Positions 44,520 through 53,425 of a DNA stretch of 64,000 nucleotides are shown piece by piece. How positions within the stretch are numbered: position 1 is the stretch's first letter; every line of letters starts with the position of its first letter. Below the pieces are notes generated by a model that saw only the letters and a program-made list of their open reading frames with translations, was not told the origin of the DNA and searched no databases. This stretch comes from UBA11740 sp035635855. Lineage in GTDB: Bacteria > Acidobacteriota > Blastocatellia > Pyrinomonadales > Pyrinomonadaceae. The stretch lies in assembly GCA_035635855.1 (NCBI GenBank), contig DASQAF010000027.1, positions 1 to 64,000 of the forward strand, in the 5' to 3' direction. Position numbers and translations under genes: made by a program.

Positions 44520-45292
44520 CAGCCAAGCGCGTCCAGACACTCGGCCAGAGTGCGCTGCCGGCAGGTGAACATCGGAGTGTCGCGCAGGGTGAAGCAACTC
44601 GCCTTGGTTTCGCGCAGCTCCTGAACAAGATCGAGAAAGTCTGAAGGCTTGTCAGTCTCAAACGCGACCACAAACTCCTGATCGTCGAGACCGAACGAGT
44701 AAGTCGTGTGCAGTTTTACGGACCGGTACTTCGAGCCGATGCGAACATTCTCGTCCATCATCTCCTGGCGTTGCTCCTGCGGCCGCGAGTACCATTCGCG
44801 CGTTCGCTGCAAAGGGCAAACAAACAAATAGTCGGACTGACCGGGGATGATGTGTTGCCGGTCCTCTGTGTGCTCGGAACAATTTTTCGTGATGTACATC
44901 GAACGTTTCGTCATTGACAGAAACGATTTTGTCGGGTCGACGTACTTGGCCATGACTGTGCGATTGAGCCGCTGGCTCATTGCCTGAATCGGTTCGAGGT
45001 CGCAACCAATACGCCAGATCAAAAAGTCGGCATCCGTGCGCAGCCCGACAGTGGAATAAGTATGAATCAGCAAGTCGCTGCGAAAATCATCGACGGTGTG
45101 CGCGAACTCCTGTTTGCAGGCCGTCTTCTCGACTTCATCGAGCATGCGCCACTCTGGCCGGGCGCGATAGAAAGTGAAGTTGACGTATTGACGCGGAATC
45201 TTGCGCTTGTGCTCTTCCAGTTCGTCTACATTTGGCGCCAGCCGAAGCGAGCCCCGCGTAGAGTTGTTGGTTTGATCGCGTTCCGTGTCCAT
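44519..45292 (-). CDS. hemQ: HemQ-like coproheme decarboxylase (chlorite dismutase family)
   Basis: The 257-aa protein has the chlorite dismutase/HemQ fold: YVNFTFYRARPEWRML, STVGLRTDADFLIWRIG, SMYITKN, EWYSRPQEQRQEMMDENVRIG and KLHTTYSFGLDDQEFVVAFE, where the His is the probable proximal heme ligand. HemQ converts coproheme to heme b in the pathway of Firmicutes, Actinobacteria and several other phyla. No true chlorite dismutase partner genes are near, so HemQ is preferred. The ATG at 45292 is chosen; the open frame upstream does not look like the family. Confidence 0.85.
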   Translation of the reverse strand: MDTERDQTNNSTRGSLRLAPNVDELEEHKRKIPRQYVNFTFYRARPEWRMLDEVEKTACKQEFAHTVDDFRSDLLIHTYSTVGLRTDADFLIWRIGCDLEPIQAMSQRLNRTVMAKYVDPTKSFLSMTKRSMYITKNCSEHTEDRQHIIPGQSDYLFVCPLQRTREWYSRPQEQRQEMMDENVRIGSKYRSVKLHTTYSFGLDDQEFVVAFETDKPSDFLDLVQELRETKASCFTLRDTPMFTCRQRTLAECLDALG

Positions 45293-45612
45293 CGTCTCAG
45301 ATTGTTCGATCAAAAAAGAGTTTCGCCCGTATCGTGCTGCGATTAAAGAATGCCTGAGTTGGCGCACCTATTCTGCCTTTTATCTTCGCCTGTTTGCAAC
45401 CGAGCAGAAGCAATGGAGATATCCTAACTTCATGACGTTCAGAGTGCCGACTTCAATTGGGGGTTTTTCTCACCTGGCAACGCCCGAGTAAAGTCGGTAC
45501 TCTGAACACCGTTTATCAGGGCGGGACACAACTGAAGCGATCAGGAAGCGCCGTGGTATACTCCGCGACATCTCTTAAGAAGTTAACGCTTGATGGTTCG
45601 GAGAATCCGAGG
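45293..45612. other. Gap before cytochrome c gene
   Basis: No gene is supported. The gap contains the second copy of the 100-bp dyad repeat (45420-45520) and the leader of the lipoprotein cytochrome gene. The open frame upstream of the cytochrome start just reads through the repeat. Confidence 0.5.
45420..45520. repeat. 100-bp dyad repeat, copy 2
   Basis: The segment aligns end to end with 35701-35800. Here the arms GTTCAGAGTGCCGACTT and AAGTCGGTACTCTGAAC pair at 16 of 17 positions around a loop of about 45 nt. The better pairing in this copy suggests that the hairpin is the conserved feature. Confidence 0.75.
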
Positions 45613-46056
45613 ATGAAACGCTTATCAATCGTAATCATCGCGGCTGCCGCTGCGCTTTCGTCGGCTGCCTGCAACAAGACGTCCATGTCGCCCAACTCAA
45701 ACACCAATAGTGGACCCACGACGGCCTCGGCGACGCCCGACGCTTTCGCGACGACGCGGGCCACGTTTGAGAAGAACTGCAAGGAATGTCACGGCGCAAA
45801 CGGTACCGGCGGTCCGGTGAAACTCGCCGACGGCACGAAGCTAAAAGTGCCGAGCTTGCGCGAAGGCCATGCCCTGCGTCATCCCGATTCGGATTTTGTT
45901 AAGCAGATCGAAAAGGGCGGCGACGGCATGCCGGCGTTCAAAGACAAACTGACGCCGCAGCAGATTAAGGATATGATCAGCTTCATTCGTCATGAGTTTC
46001 AGGGTGGGATGATGCCGCCCGGCGAGCCAATGATGAAGAACATGAACATGAAGTGA
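45613..46056 (+). CDS. Lipoprotein monoheme cytochrome c
   Basis: The 147-aa protein has a lipoprotein signal (LSSAAC, lipidated Cys20), a short Asn/Thr/Pro-rich linker, and one heme c motif CKECH (Cys56, Cys59, His60). A probable axial Met sits in GGDGMPAFKDKLTPQQ. The C-terminus is Met-rich (GGMMPPGEPMMKNMNMK), which could bind copper or simply be flexible. It is a periplasmic, membrane-tethered electron carrier; the partner is unknown. The start at 45613 is chosen because it gives the lipobox. Confidence 0.88.
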   Translation: MKRLSIVIIAAAAALSSAACNKTSMSPNSNTNSGPTTASATPDAFATTRATFEKNCKECHGANGTGGPVKLADGTKLKVPSLREGHALRHPDSDFVKQIEKGGDGMPAFKDKLTPQQIKDMISFIRHEFQGGMMPPGEPMMKNMNMK

Positions 46057-46151
46057 GTATTAGTTGGTTGGTCTTTGGTCTCTGAACTCGAGAGGGTTAT
46101 GTTCTGAATTCGAAGACTTAAGTACGAAGATCAAAGTCCATTCTTTCGTGT

Positions 46152-46228
46152 GCACCCATAGCTCAGCTGGATAGAGCGTTTGACTTCGAATCAAAAGGCC
46201 GCAGGTTCGAGTCCTGCTGGGTGCACCA
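46152..46228 (+). tRNA. tRNA-Arg (anticodon TCG)
   Basis: Acceptor GCACCCA pairs with TGGGTGC; the D-stem is GCTC/GAGC; the anticodon stem TTTGA/TCAAA with loop CTTCGAA gives anticodon TCG; the T-arm is GCAGG-TTCGAGT-CCTGC. CCA is encoded. A strong terminator follows within 10 nt. Confidence 0.96.
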
Positions 46229-46237
46229 TAAAATCAA

Positions 46238-46265
46238 AAAAGGCCGGCGACGATGCCGGCCTTTT
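46238..46265. terminator. Bidirectional terminator
   Basis: AAAAGGCCGGC and GCCGGCCTTTT form an 11-bp stem with a 6-nt loop and flanking A and T runs. It terminates the tRNA on the plus strand and can also end the DUF4097-like gene on the minus strand. Confidence 0.9.
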
Positions 46266-46312
46266 TTTCTATTCGCGAAGTAGCTCTCGCTGCGCCCTCT
46301 CTTACTTGCGGG

Positions 46313-47245
46313 CTACTGGCCCGATTTCGCGCTCTTGTTAGCCGCTGAGCTCTTCTCTGCTTTCTGATCGGATGTGGCGTTTGGTTTCTTATCGCTGGCA
46401 ACAGAACTGTCCGCAGTCGTGTCTGCACGGGTAAGCCTGACGTTGCCGTTGATGCCGCTGATCGTAATCGGCGCGCCCCCGCTGCCGATGCGGGCCGAAT
46501 AGCTCCGACTGTACTCTTGCCTATCGACCGTGACTTCGGAAATCTCTGAACGGACGTTGCCGTTCATTCCTTTGGCAGTTAGATCGGCATTCAAACCGCT
46601 GGCCAGGCGCAGCTCGATACCGCCGTTAACGCCGCTGACCCGCGCGCCGCGATCGTCAAGCGACTTCAAGCCGACTGAAATCCTTCCATTGATGCCGCTG
46701 ATCTCAGCCGAGCTGGAAGTCTGTCCCAATTCGACGCTGCCGTTGACGCCCTTCACTTCCAACGGCCCGTCAATGTCGCCGCTACGGACGCGGCCGTTCA
46801 CGCCCCTCAGCGCCAAAGCGATCCGCCGGGGTGCCTTGATTATTACCTCTTCCCTGGGGTTGCGGCCGCCGAACAGATGTTCCCAAATCCCTGCGTGCCG
46901 TGCTTCCTTGCCGCGTACGAGCAAGCCGTTGGCGGTCTGCTCAATTGTCACTTCCCTTCGGCTGAGAGAGTCGCGGTTGCCTGCTGTGCGCAACACGTAG
47001 ACCTCGGCGGTTTTGGTATCCGAAGTTTGTACCTCAACTGAGCCGTTGATGCCCTGGACTTCCACGCGCGCGCCCGGCTGGAGCTCAAAGCTCTTGCGAA
47101 TTTCATCGCGAGCGTCGCCCTGCGCATCCTCGCCCGATGCTCCCACCGCGCGAGTGAGCCCCTGGCGGACGCCTCCCTGGGATCTCCACAGGCCCAGAAT
47201 CGCGGCGCCAACAATCAGAACTACAACGATCAGTACGCGTCTCAT
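46313..47245 (-). CDS. DUF4097-like beta-strand repeat protein
   Basis: The 310-aa protein has an N-terminal anchor or signal (MRRVLIVVVLIVGAAILGLW), then repeated short units with a G-[VI]-N-G core (VQGINGSVEV, LRGVNGRVRSG, VKGVNGSVEL, ISGINGRISV, VSGVNGGIEL, AKGMNGNVRS, ISGINGNVRL). The spacing suggests a solenoid of beta strands as in the DUF4097 putative adhesins. The tail is Lys/Ser-rich. The function is unknown; it faces the periplasm or the surface. Confidence 0.8.
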   Translation of the reverse strand: MRRVLIVVVLIVGAAILGLWRSQGGVRQGLTRAVGASGEDAQGDARDEIRKSFELQPGARVEVQGINGSVEVQTSDTKTAEVYVLRTAGNRDSLSRREVTIEQTANGLLVRGKEARHAGIWEHLFGGRNPREEVIIKAPRRIALALRGVNGRVRSGDIDGPLEVKGVNGSVELGQTSSSAEISGINGRISVGLKSLDDRGARVSGVNGGIELRLASGLNADLTAKGMNGNVRSEISEVTVDRQEYSRSYSARIGSGGAPITISGINGNVRLTRADTTADSSVASDKKPNATSDQKAEKSSAANKSAKSGQ

Positions 47246-47366
47246 TGATTTGTCTCCTTCGAGTCTTACGAGGTCCAGCAGCTAGCTTAACGAAAACAGC
47301 TTCAATCAGGTTCCCCCGGATTTCGTCATGGTTTGGAATCTAAGCCCACTTTCTAAGAGATAAGGC

Positions 47367-47395
47367 TTGACATCGATCTAACCCAGGCTTAGGCT
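47367..47395 (+). promoter_or_regulatory. Candidate promoter of response regulator
   Basis: TTGACA (47367-47372), 17 bp, TAGGCT (47390-47395) lies 70 bp upstream of the ATG. The -35 is perfect and the -10 is weak, as in the mdh candidate. Confidence 0.35.
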
Positions 47396-47464
47396 CAATC
47401 AACCCTCATCGCTTGGCTTTGGGAACACCCAGAAAACGTTTTTGACCTTGCCCTCTGAGAACGA

Positions 47465-47848
47465 ATGAGCGAAAAGACGCCCAACAATCTGAAGATCCTG
47501 CTGGTCGAGGACGACGAAGATACACGCTACCTAATGCAGTTGGAGATGGAGCGCCGGGGTTATCGTGTGATCGAAGCCGAAGACGGTGAAAGAGCAGTCG
47601 TGCTCGCTCAACAAGAGTATCCGGATATTATCCTCATGGATCTCTCTCTGCCGAAGATGGATGGCCTCGAAGCAACGAAGCTGATTCGAGAGTTTGACGG
47701 CATGCGCGCGGTGCCGATCGTAGCCGTTACGGCTCATCAGGAAAGCGACTTTCGTGAGGGCGCAAAAGACTCGGGGTTTGATGCGTATGTCACCAAGCCA
47801 ATCGACTTTGATTGGTTGAGCGAATTGATAGTCGGACTGCTCGGCTAG
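47465..47848 (+). CDS. Single-domain response regulator (CheY-like)
   Basis: The 127-aa receiver domain has the acidic pair Asp16/Asp17 (LLVEDDED), phospho-acceptor Asp59 (IILMDLSLP), Thr89 and Lys111 (VTKP). No output domain or neighbouring histidine kinase is present, so it is an orphan regulator that acts through a partner protein. It stands alone between the DUF4097-like gene and the convergent Oar receptor. Confidence 0.92.
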   Translation: MSEKTPNNLKILLVEDDEDTRYLMQLEMERRGYRVIEAEDGERAVVLAQQEYPDIILMDLSLPKMDGLEATKLIREFDGMRAVPIVAVTAHQESDFREGAKDSGFDAYVTKPIDFDWLSELIVGLLG

Positions 47849-47871
47849 GAACTAACTGCCGGTAAAGAAAA

Positions 47872-47898
47872 CGGGTTGGAAATTAAATCTCCAACCCG
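47872..47898 (-). terminator. Terminator of oar-like gene 1
   Basis: CGGGTTGGA and TCCAACCCG form a 9-bp stem. On the minus strand the stem is followed by TTTTCTTTACC. It lies 27 nt past the stop of the receptor gene and may also stop the convergent regulator gene. Confidence 0.75.
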
Positions 47899-47924
47899 CT
47901 TGAAAGTGTTAACGACGTCAATAG

Positions 47925-50900
47925 TCAGAACGAGTACCGCAGGCCTACCTGCATTACTCGCGGCGTTCCCTGAATGGCCGTGAAATTCGACCAATTCGTG
48001 GGTGCGTTGGCCGGAACACCATTAGGTGGATCACCCTGAAAACCTTGTGAAATGCATGAAGCGCCGCTGCAACCGTAGGGTCTTCCCCCCGGATCCGCGG
48101 TGATGCCGTAACCCGTCCGGCTGGCATCTACACTTCCAAGTCTCTGGGTATTGGTTACGTTGAAAACGTCCCAACGAAGCTGCAGTTTGTGGTTCTCGCC
48201 CCAGGGCATCTTGAACTCTTTGCTCAGACCCAGATCCAAACTCACGTATCCCGGCAGCCTGAAGGGAGCGCGATCACCCGACTCTCCCGGCCTGGCGTTT
48301 CGGAAACTCCTGTATGCCGCTGTGGTATTGCATCCGAAGAGCTTGGGCGAGTCGATGCCGCCACGAGTTGGACAAGTGCTAATCGGGCCGACCCTGACGT
48401 TATAGCTCTGCGCGTTCCAATTCGTCGCCCAGCGGGCGTCATCATATGGAGCTGAGTACGGCAAGCCCGAATTCCAGCGGTAAATGCCTGACAACTGCCA
48501 ACCACCGAGAATGCCGTTCACCCACCTGTTGGCATCATTGAACAGCCAACGACCGCGACCGATCGGCAGTTGCCAGACAGCATTCATGTTGATGATATGC
48601 CGAATATCGAAATCCGAATCGGCATACCAATCTCTCTGTCGCAGCGGATTGAGAATAAACGCCGCGCCATATCCACCGCTGGTTTGCAAACCTGAGGCGT
48701 CATCGAGCGAGTGTGACAGAGTGTAGTTGAAGTCAAAGGTAAGCGAGTTCCTAAGCCGCTCGCGGATGGATAACGTCCCCGCGTGATACCAGGATCTGCC
48801 AATGCTGCTGAAGGTTGCGAGCGCGCCATATTGTGGCTGGAAAAACATGTTTGGAAATATCCCGAAATCGTCAATCTCAAACTGCGTGTCCGTCCAGTCA
48901 TTGCCGAAGAAATCCGTGGCGATTTGGTAGACTGCCTGCGTTGAGCTCAAGCTTGGATCGCCCCAGTAATTCGTTCCCAAATCAGGGAACAGATTCTCGA
49001 AATACGGAATCTTGGCGACTGCGGAGATGTCCGTGCCGTTAGCGCGGAGTATCTCGAGTTGCGTGGCCGCCGTATACCAATCCATCCCCGACTTCTTGTC
49101 GACGATATTGTTCAGGGCCATCACATCGCGCGTGGCGATCAGATTCTTCGCATAGCGACCAATGTAAGAAGCCTGAATCAGCAGACCCTTTGGCAATTGA
49201 CGTTCATAAGTAAAGTTCCAGCTGTAATTAATGGGCGCTACTAGCCGCGAATCCAGCGACGATTCGATGCGCGGGGATTCATCGGCCGGTTGTAGGTTGG
49301 GAAATGTCACCTTGCTCGGAATGGAAATGCAGAACCTGGGTGAGCATGGAAATGTTCTGACTGTTTGTCCGAAACCGGTAAACAGCGGACCAGGCCGGGT
49401 CGTAAGATTGTGAGTATTAGCGGCCGTTGTTTGGCTTGACACGAACCCGATGGTGTTGTTCAAGTCGAAACTCACAGCCAATTGTTGGCCATAGTAATCA
49501 TTCGTGATGGCAAATCCGCCACGAAAAACGGATTGTTCCTCTTTGCCCAGTATTCTTGACAGGAGACCGTGCTTGAACCTCGGGCTCCAGGCAATGGCGA
49601 CCCGCGGCTGAAAGTTGTTCTTGTCCCAGTTATAGAGGGGCGATCGGCCGTTCGCCTTCCCTGAAAGCTCGACAGTAATTGGGTCGTTGAAGGCAGTTCC
49701 GTTGGCGGCTGCCGCAACTCTCTTGTCGAAATACTCTCCGAGGGGAATGTTGGTCTTTACCTCAAATCCCTGTTTTTCGTAGACAGGGTGGCTGATACTG
49801 TAGCGGAGCCCAGCGGTTATGGTCAGATTCCGCTTTACCTTCCAAACATCCTGCACATAGCCGTCATATTCCTCGGTGGCGAAGTTACGAATGTTCGGCT
49901 GGCCCAATTGTTTAAGGCTTCCATCCTTATTAAAAGAGAAGACACCAGAGTATTGAGAGAAACGGCCGATTAACGCGGTCACAGCGTTTTGCACGGTCGA
50001 CGTGTATCCAGCTCCGATGGGGGAAAAGGCATCTACGGCGTTTGACTGAGCTGCACCCGCGCCACCGGCATAGAACGACGGATTAGCACTCGCATTGTCG
50101 AACGAGCTGCTGAAGTCCACCGAGTGATTTCGAATAATCCTGAAGTTCGCGCCAAATTGCCAGGTGTGACTGCCGCGAACCCAGGACAAATCGTCGGTTA
50201 GGTTCTGCACCGGAGTCGTCCGGCTTCGAGTACGATTGAAATTGAAAGGCTGGAAAACAAAGCGAAAAACTATGGAGTTTTCCGTTGAATCTCCTGGGTT
50301 GGTGAAAGCTTCACGAGTGAAGCCATAGCGAAGGTTGTTTACCATGCTATTGCTTATCGCCCACGTATGCCCGGCCACAAAGCCCCAGGGGTGGGACCAA
50401 TTCTGTACCGCCGGCGTATCCGGAAAACGTGGAGCTACGCCAGTCTTGTCGTAGATCACGTTGGTGCGCAGCAAGAACGAATGTTTCTCATTAAGCTTGA
50501 GGTCAAAACGCGCGGTATGCGAGTTCAACGCGACCGGGGTACTGGCGTTGAAGCGAAAGCCGGCAGTGTTCAACTGCGTCGCCAGGGTGCTATCACCAAC
50601 AGTGAAGTCGTTAGCGGGGTACTTGCTTGCAGCTTGTGCCAGGGCTGCGAAAGCCACCGGATTGACCCCCACGGTGTTGCCATTGCTCGTAAAAATTGTT
50701 TGCAGTTGGGCGGCATTTAGTGTCGTAATTCCGCCACTTGGATTTACGTATCGCAGTTCGCCACGTCCCAAACTCGCCAGCGGGACCACCCGCACAACCG
50801 TGGATTCGGCAGCATCACGACGTGCTTCATAGCTATAGAAGAAGAAAAACTTATCTTTCACAATCGGCCCGCCGAGGGCTCCGCCGTAAGTATTGCGGAG

Positions 50901-51794
50901 TAGTTTTGGCCGCGGGTTCCTAAGATCACCGACCTTGGCGGTTCCCAGGATTACGGCTGCATCCGTGGCCACATATCTTCCGTTCCGATTATTGAAGAAA
51001 TCGTTCGCTGTGAAGATCGTATTGCGATGGGCCTCAAAGAGGGCGCCATGCCAGTCATTGGTGCCGCTCTTGGTAATCAGCGAGATCTGTGCACCGGAAG
51101 CACGGCCCTGGTTGGCATTAGCATTTGAAGTTGTTACGCGAAACTCTTCGATGGCTTCCGAATTGAGCCGAAGCACGGGCTCATCTATCGCGTTTGTCTG
51201 CGCTTCGTTGATGTCGACCCCGTCCAAGGTGATATTAGACTGGTCACTGCGAGCTCCGTTCACATATCCGTCCGGAGTAACCCCAGGCTGCAATGTGACC
51301 AGTGACAAGACGTTGCGAGCCTCAAGCGGTAGCTGGGTAATCTGCTGATTCACGAAATTATTTCCCAGAGTGCCATCGTCGCGATTCACCAGGGCTTCGC
51401 CGGCGCCTGAGGTTACAACGACCGTCTCGGACACGTTCCCAATCTCAAGCTGCACATCCACCGGCGTGACCTTGGACACGAGTGCGTGCAAATTGGTAAT
51501 CACGCCTTTCTTGAAACCCTTCGCCTCGACCTCGAGGCGATAGTCACCAACGGCAACTTGCTCGAAGGTGAAAACGCCATCACCGCTTGAGGTAGTCGTG
51601 CGAGAAGCATTGGTTGCAGGGTTAATTAGCGCTACCGTGGCGCCGGTGACGACATTGCCCTGCGGGTCTCTTACGACACCCCGAACGGTCGACGTCGCTG
51701 ACTGACCTAAAGCGGTCAAGGTCATCGCAGTGATAACGAAAAGCGCACCAACGGCTAATGCAATTCTGTTAATTAGAAAGGTTTGTCGCTTCAT
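47925..51794 (-). CDS. Oar-like TonB-dependent receptor 1
   Basis: The 1289-aa outer-membrane protein has a signal peptide (about 1-31), a carboxypeptidase-regulatory-like beta domain (ATSTVRGVVRDPQGNVVTGA; about 33-115), a plug-like region (about 130-240, with RSDQSNITLDGVDINEAQTN) and a long beta-barrel ending in an aromatic, VGLRYSF. This is the Oar layout known from Myxococcus and common in Acidobacteria, for uptake or export of large molecules. The ATG at 51794 has a strong GGAGGAA site. It is about half-identical by eye to the receptor at 53426-57163 and shares its promoter region. Confidence 0.88.
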   Translation of the reverse strand: MKRQTFLINRIALAVGALFVITAMTLTALGQSATSTVRGVVRDPQGNVVTGATVALINPATNASRTTTSSGDGVFTFEQVAVGDYRLEVEAKGFKKGVITNLHALVSKVTPVDVQLEIGNVSETVVVTSGAGEALVNRDDGTLGNNFVNQQITQLPLEARNVLSLVTLQPGVTPDGYVNGARSDQSNITLDGVDINEAQTNAIDEPVLRLNSEAIEEFRVTTSNANANQGRASGAQISLITKSGTNDWHGALFEAHRNTIFTANDFFNNRNGRYVATDAAVILGTAKVGDLRNPRPKLLRNTYGGALGGPIVKDKFFFFYSYEARRDAAESTVVRVVPLASLGRGELRYVNPSGGITTLNAAQLQTIFTSNGNTVGVNPVAFAALAQAASKYPANDFTVGDSTLATQLNTAGFRFNASTPVALNSHTARFDLKLNEKHSFLLRTNVIYDKTGVAPRFPDTPAVQNWSHPWGFVAGHTWAISNSMVNNLRYGFTREAFTNPGDSTENSIVFRFVFQPFNFNRTRSRTTPVQNLTDDLSWVRGSHTWQFGANFRIIRNHSVDFSSSFDNASANPSFYAGGAGAAQSNAVDAFSPIGAGYTSTVQNAVTALIGRFSQYSGVFSFNKDGSLKQLGQPNIRNFATEEYDGYVQDVWKVKRNLTITAGLRYSISHPVYEKQGFEVKTNIPLGEYFDKRVAAAANGTAFNDPITVELSGKANGRSPLYNWDKNNFQPRVAIAWSPRFKHGLLSRILGKEEQSVFRGGFAITNDYYGQQLAVSFDLNNTIGFVSSQTTAANTHNLTTRPGPLFTGFGQTVRTFPCSPRFCISIPSKVTFPNLQPADESPRIESSLDSRLVAPINYSWNFTYERQLPKGLLIQASYIGRYAKNLIATRDVMALNNIVDKKSGMDWYTAATQLEILRANGTDISAVAKIPYFENLFPDLGTNYWGDPSLSSTQAVYQIATDFFGNDWTDTQFEIDDFGIFPNMFFQPQYGALATFSSIGRSWYHAGTLSIRERLRNSLTFDFNYTLSHSLDDASGLQTSGGYGAAFILNPLRQRDWYADSDFDIRHIINMNAVWQLPIGRGRWLFNDANRWVNGILGGWQLSGIYRWNSGLPYSAPYDDARWATNWNAQSYNVRVGPISTCPTRGGIDSPKLFGCNTTAAYRSFRNARPGESGDRAPFRLPGYVSLDLGLSKEFKMPWGENHKLQLRWDVFNVTNTQRLGSVDASRTGYGITADPGGRPYGCSGASCISQGFQGDPPNGVPANAPTNWSNFTAIQGTPRVMQVGLRYSF

Positions 51795-51978
51795 GGGTTC
51801 CTCCAAAAAGGTGTGCAATGGCGTTTGTTGAGGCTGAATGGCGTAATCCGAACAGACCGCCAAACTTTGCTGCGTAGATTGGTTCTCGGAAGACATCGTT
51901 AGGGAAACAAGTCGACCCGAGTTCTGGGAAATCCGGTCCGTTCAGACCGTCAAGAATGCAGTTTCGTGTGAGGAATAC

Positions 51979-51993
51979 GCATTTATTGTTCCA
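51979..51993 (-). promoter_or_regulatory. Candidate sigma-54 promoter, oar-like gene 1
   Basis: On the minus strand TGGAACAATAAATGC has GG and GC dinucleotides at the -24/-12 spacing (TGG-N10-TGC). The same 15 bases occur at the same distance before oar-like gene 2. The C after GG is A here, so the match is good but not perfect. Confidence 0.45.
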
Positions 51994-52087
51994 TCCGGAG
52001 GAGTTTCGAGTTGCCCTGAAAACTCGCTGAGATTTAGCGAACTGCTGATTCTCGATTACTCTCCATCATCCGAAAACCCAGCCCGCC

Positions 52088-52103
52088 ATCCAAATTATTG
52101 GAT
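52088..52103. promoter_or_regulatory. Palindromic candidate enhancer site 1
   Basis: ATCCAAATTATTGGAT is a 16-bp dyad (ATCCAA/TTGGAT), 95 bp upstream of the -24 element. It is conserved at 57459-57474. The position suits an activator of sigma-54 promoters. Confidence 0.5.
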
Positions 52104-52309
52104 GCCCGCTGGGGTCGGAACTTGTTCGATGCGAGGGGTCGGCATGACGGCGTTATGAACCGATGAGCAGGTTAGAGCCCTTCAAACGAGAATGGCGACA
52201 ACGGTGACATCGACAAACAAACGGGATTGTCGATCGACGATTAACCTTTCTCTTCAGAGAGCCCCCGCTGCGGCTGTCTCGACGGGGAGGGAGGATCGCG
52301 CCCGGGAAA

Positions 52310-53344
52310 TCAGGGTTTTTTATTATCCGCTATATACTTCTCGAGCTTTTTGCGCATAGGGTCATTAGGCTGCTTCTTCAGATATTCCTCGTATTCATGC
52401 GCCGCTCGATCTTTCAATCCGGCGGCATCGTACAATGTCGCGAGCCTCAGGTGTGCCTCCGGCCGGCCGACCTGGGCTGCCTTTTCCAGGTAAGGCACAG
52501 CCTTCGATCCCTTTTTGATTTGAAGATAAGCTTCGCCCAGTAAGTAATTTCCGTCGGGGGATTCCGGCTGTAGCTCGAGCAGACGGGTCAGCGTTGCTAT
52601 CCCCTCTTCATATTTCTTTTGCGCTACTCTGACACGACCCAGATTCAGCAGAGCGAGCGAGAATGTTGGCCGCATTTCTACGGCCCGCTCGTAAGCCTTC
52701 TCGGCCTCGCTCTTCTTTTCCGTCATCAGATAGGCCGTGCCCAGTTCGGTCCACGCTTGAAAATCCTGCTTGTCGCCGTCAACTATCTGCTTGAAGAGGG
52801 TGATTCCTTCCTCGTAGTTTTTCTTGTCCATCGCCTGCTGCGCCTTTTTGAAGAGCAATTCGCCGGCAGCGCTGCGCTTGTATAGATCCGCGGCCGAGAT
52901 GGTTCCGGGTTTATTAGGTAGCGAATTATTGCCCTTCCATTCGAACTCCAGATCCTGTTGAAAGTCAGAACCGGGGCGGCCGGCGACTGAAAGGTGGATC
53001 CGTGCGATCTCAGCCGTTTGGATCTCAACAGCTAGTTCATATTCCCCCGCCCGCAGATTGTTGAATCGGTACCGCCCGTTTGCCGTCACTGTCTGACGGC
53101 CGACGATGGTGGCGCCACCGAGCTGGTAAAGAATGACAGTGAGGCTTCCCGGTAAGCTGCCTTGGGCATTTCTCTCGTCGATCTTTACGTCACCCCAGAG
53201 CGTGATGCCCGTTTGACTGAAGACACGGTTGGCGCCGCCGAAAGTTACCAGAGCGATAAACGTCAGAAGGCTGATTGGCCTCAACAGTAAGAAGAGACTC
53301 TCCGGGAATCGTGGCTGAAAGACGACGCGAAGTTTGTGATTCAT
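52310..53344 (-). CDS. Exported TPR protein between Oar receptors
   Basis: The 344-aa protein has a signal or anchor (about 22-45), a beta-sandwich of the carboxypeptidase-regulatory type (about 55-120; GRYRFNNLRAGEYELAVEIQ) and five or so TPRs (about 160-335; NYEEGITLFKQIVDGDKQDFQAW, KKSEAEKAYERAVEMRPTFSLALLNLGRVR). The ATG at 53344 has GGGGGAAG upstream. Lying between two Oar receptors on the same strand, it may be a periplasmic partner of them; this is inferred from position only. Confidence 0.75.
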   Translation of the reverse strand: MNHKLRVVFQPRFPESLFLLLRPISLLTFIALVTFGGANRVFSQTGITLWGDVKIDERNAQGSLPGSLTVILYQLGGATIVGRQTVTANGRYRFNNLRAGEYELAVEIQTAEIARIHLSVAGRPGSDFQQDLEFEWKGNNSLPNKPGTISAADLYKRSAAGELLFKKAQQAMDKKNYEEGITLFKQIVDGDKQDFQAWTELGTAYLMTEKKSEAEKAYERAVEMRPTFSLALLNLGRVRVAQKKYEEGIATLTRLLELQPESPDGNYLLGEAYLQIKKGSKAVPYLEKAAQVGRPEAHLRLATLYDAAGLKDRAAHEYEEYLKKQPNDPMRKKLEKYIADNKKP

Positions 53345-53371
53345 GGTCTGCTTCCCCCATGTCAAGAAATG

Positions 53372-53399
53372 AGGCTGCCGAGTATTTCATCGGCAGCCT
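53372..53399. terminator. Strong hairpin between oar-like gene 2 and TPR gene
   Basis: AGGCTGCCGA and TCGGCAGCCT form a perfect 10-bp stem with an 8-nt loop in the 81-nt spacer. The T-run on the minus strand is short (ATTTCTTG). It may attenuate read-through from the receptor into the TPR gene. Confidence 0.6.
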
Positions 53400-53425
53400 A
53401 CTCAAAATACAACCCGTGCTCGAGG

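Larger units (their letters stand above)
51795..52309. other. Regulatory leader of oar-like gene 1
   Basis: No gene is supported here. On the minus strand the region holds, in order, a 16-bp palindrome (52088-52103), a -24/-12 motif (51979-51993) and a leader of about 185 nt. Much of it is conserved with 57164-57540. Confidence 0.6.

Noticed and set aside
44519..45292. True chlorite dismutase (perchlorate respiration)
   Set aside because: No perchlorate reductase or related genes are nearby, and the protein fits the HemQ branch by length and motifs.
51795..51896. N-terminal extension of Oar receptor 1 upstream of 51794
   Set aside because: The extension precedes the signal peptide and the strong GGAGGAA site. 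The partial similarity to the extension of receptor 2 is explained by conserved leader DNA.
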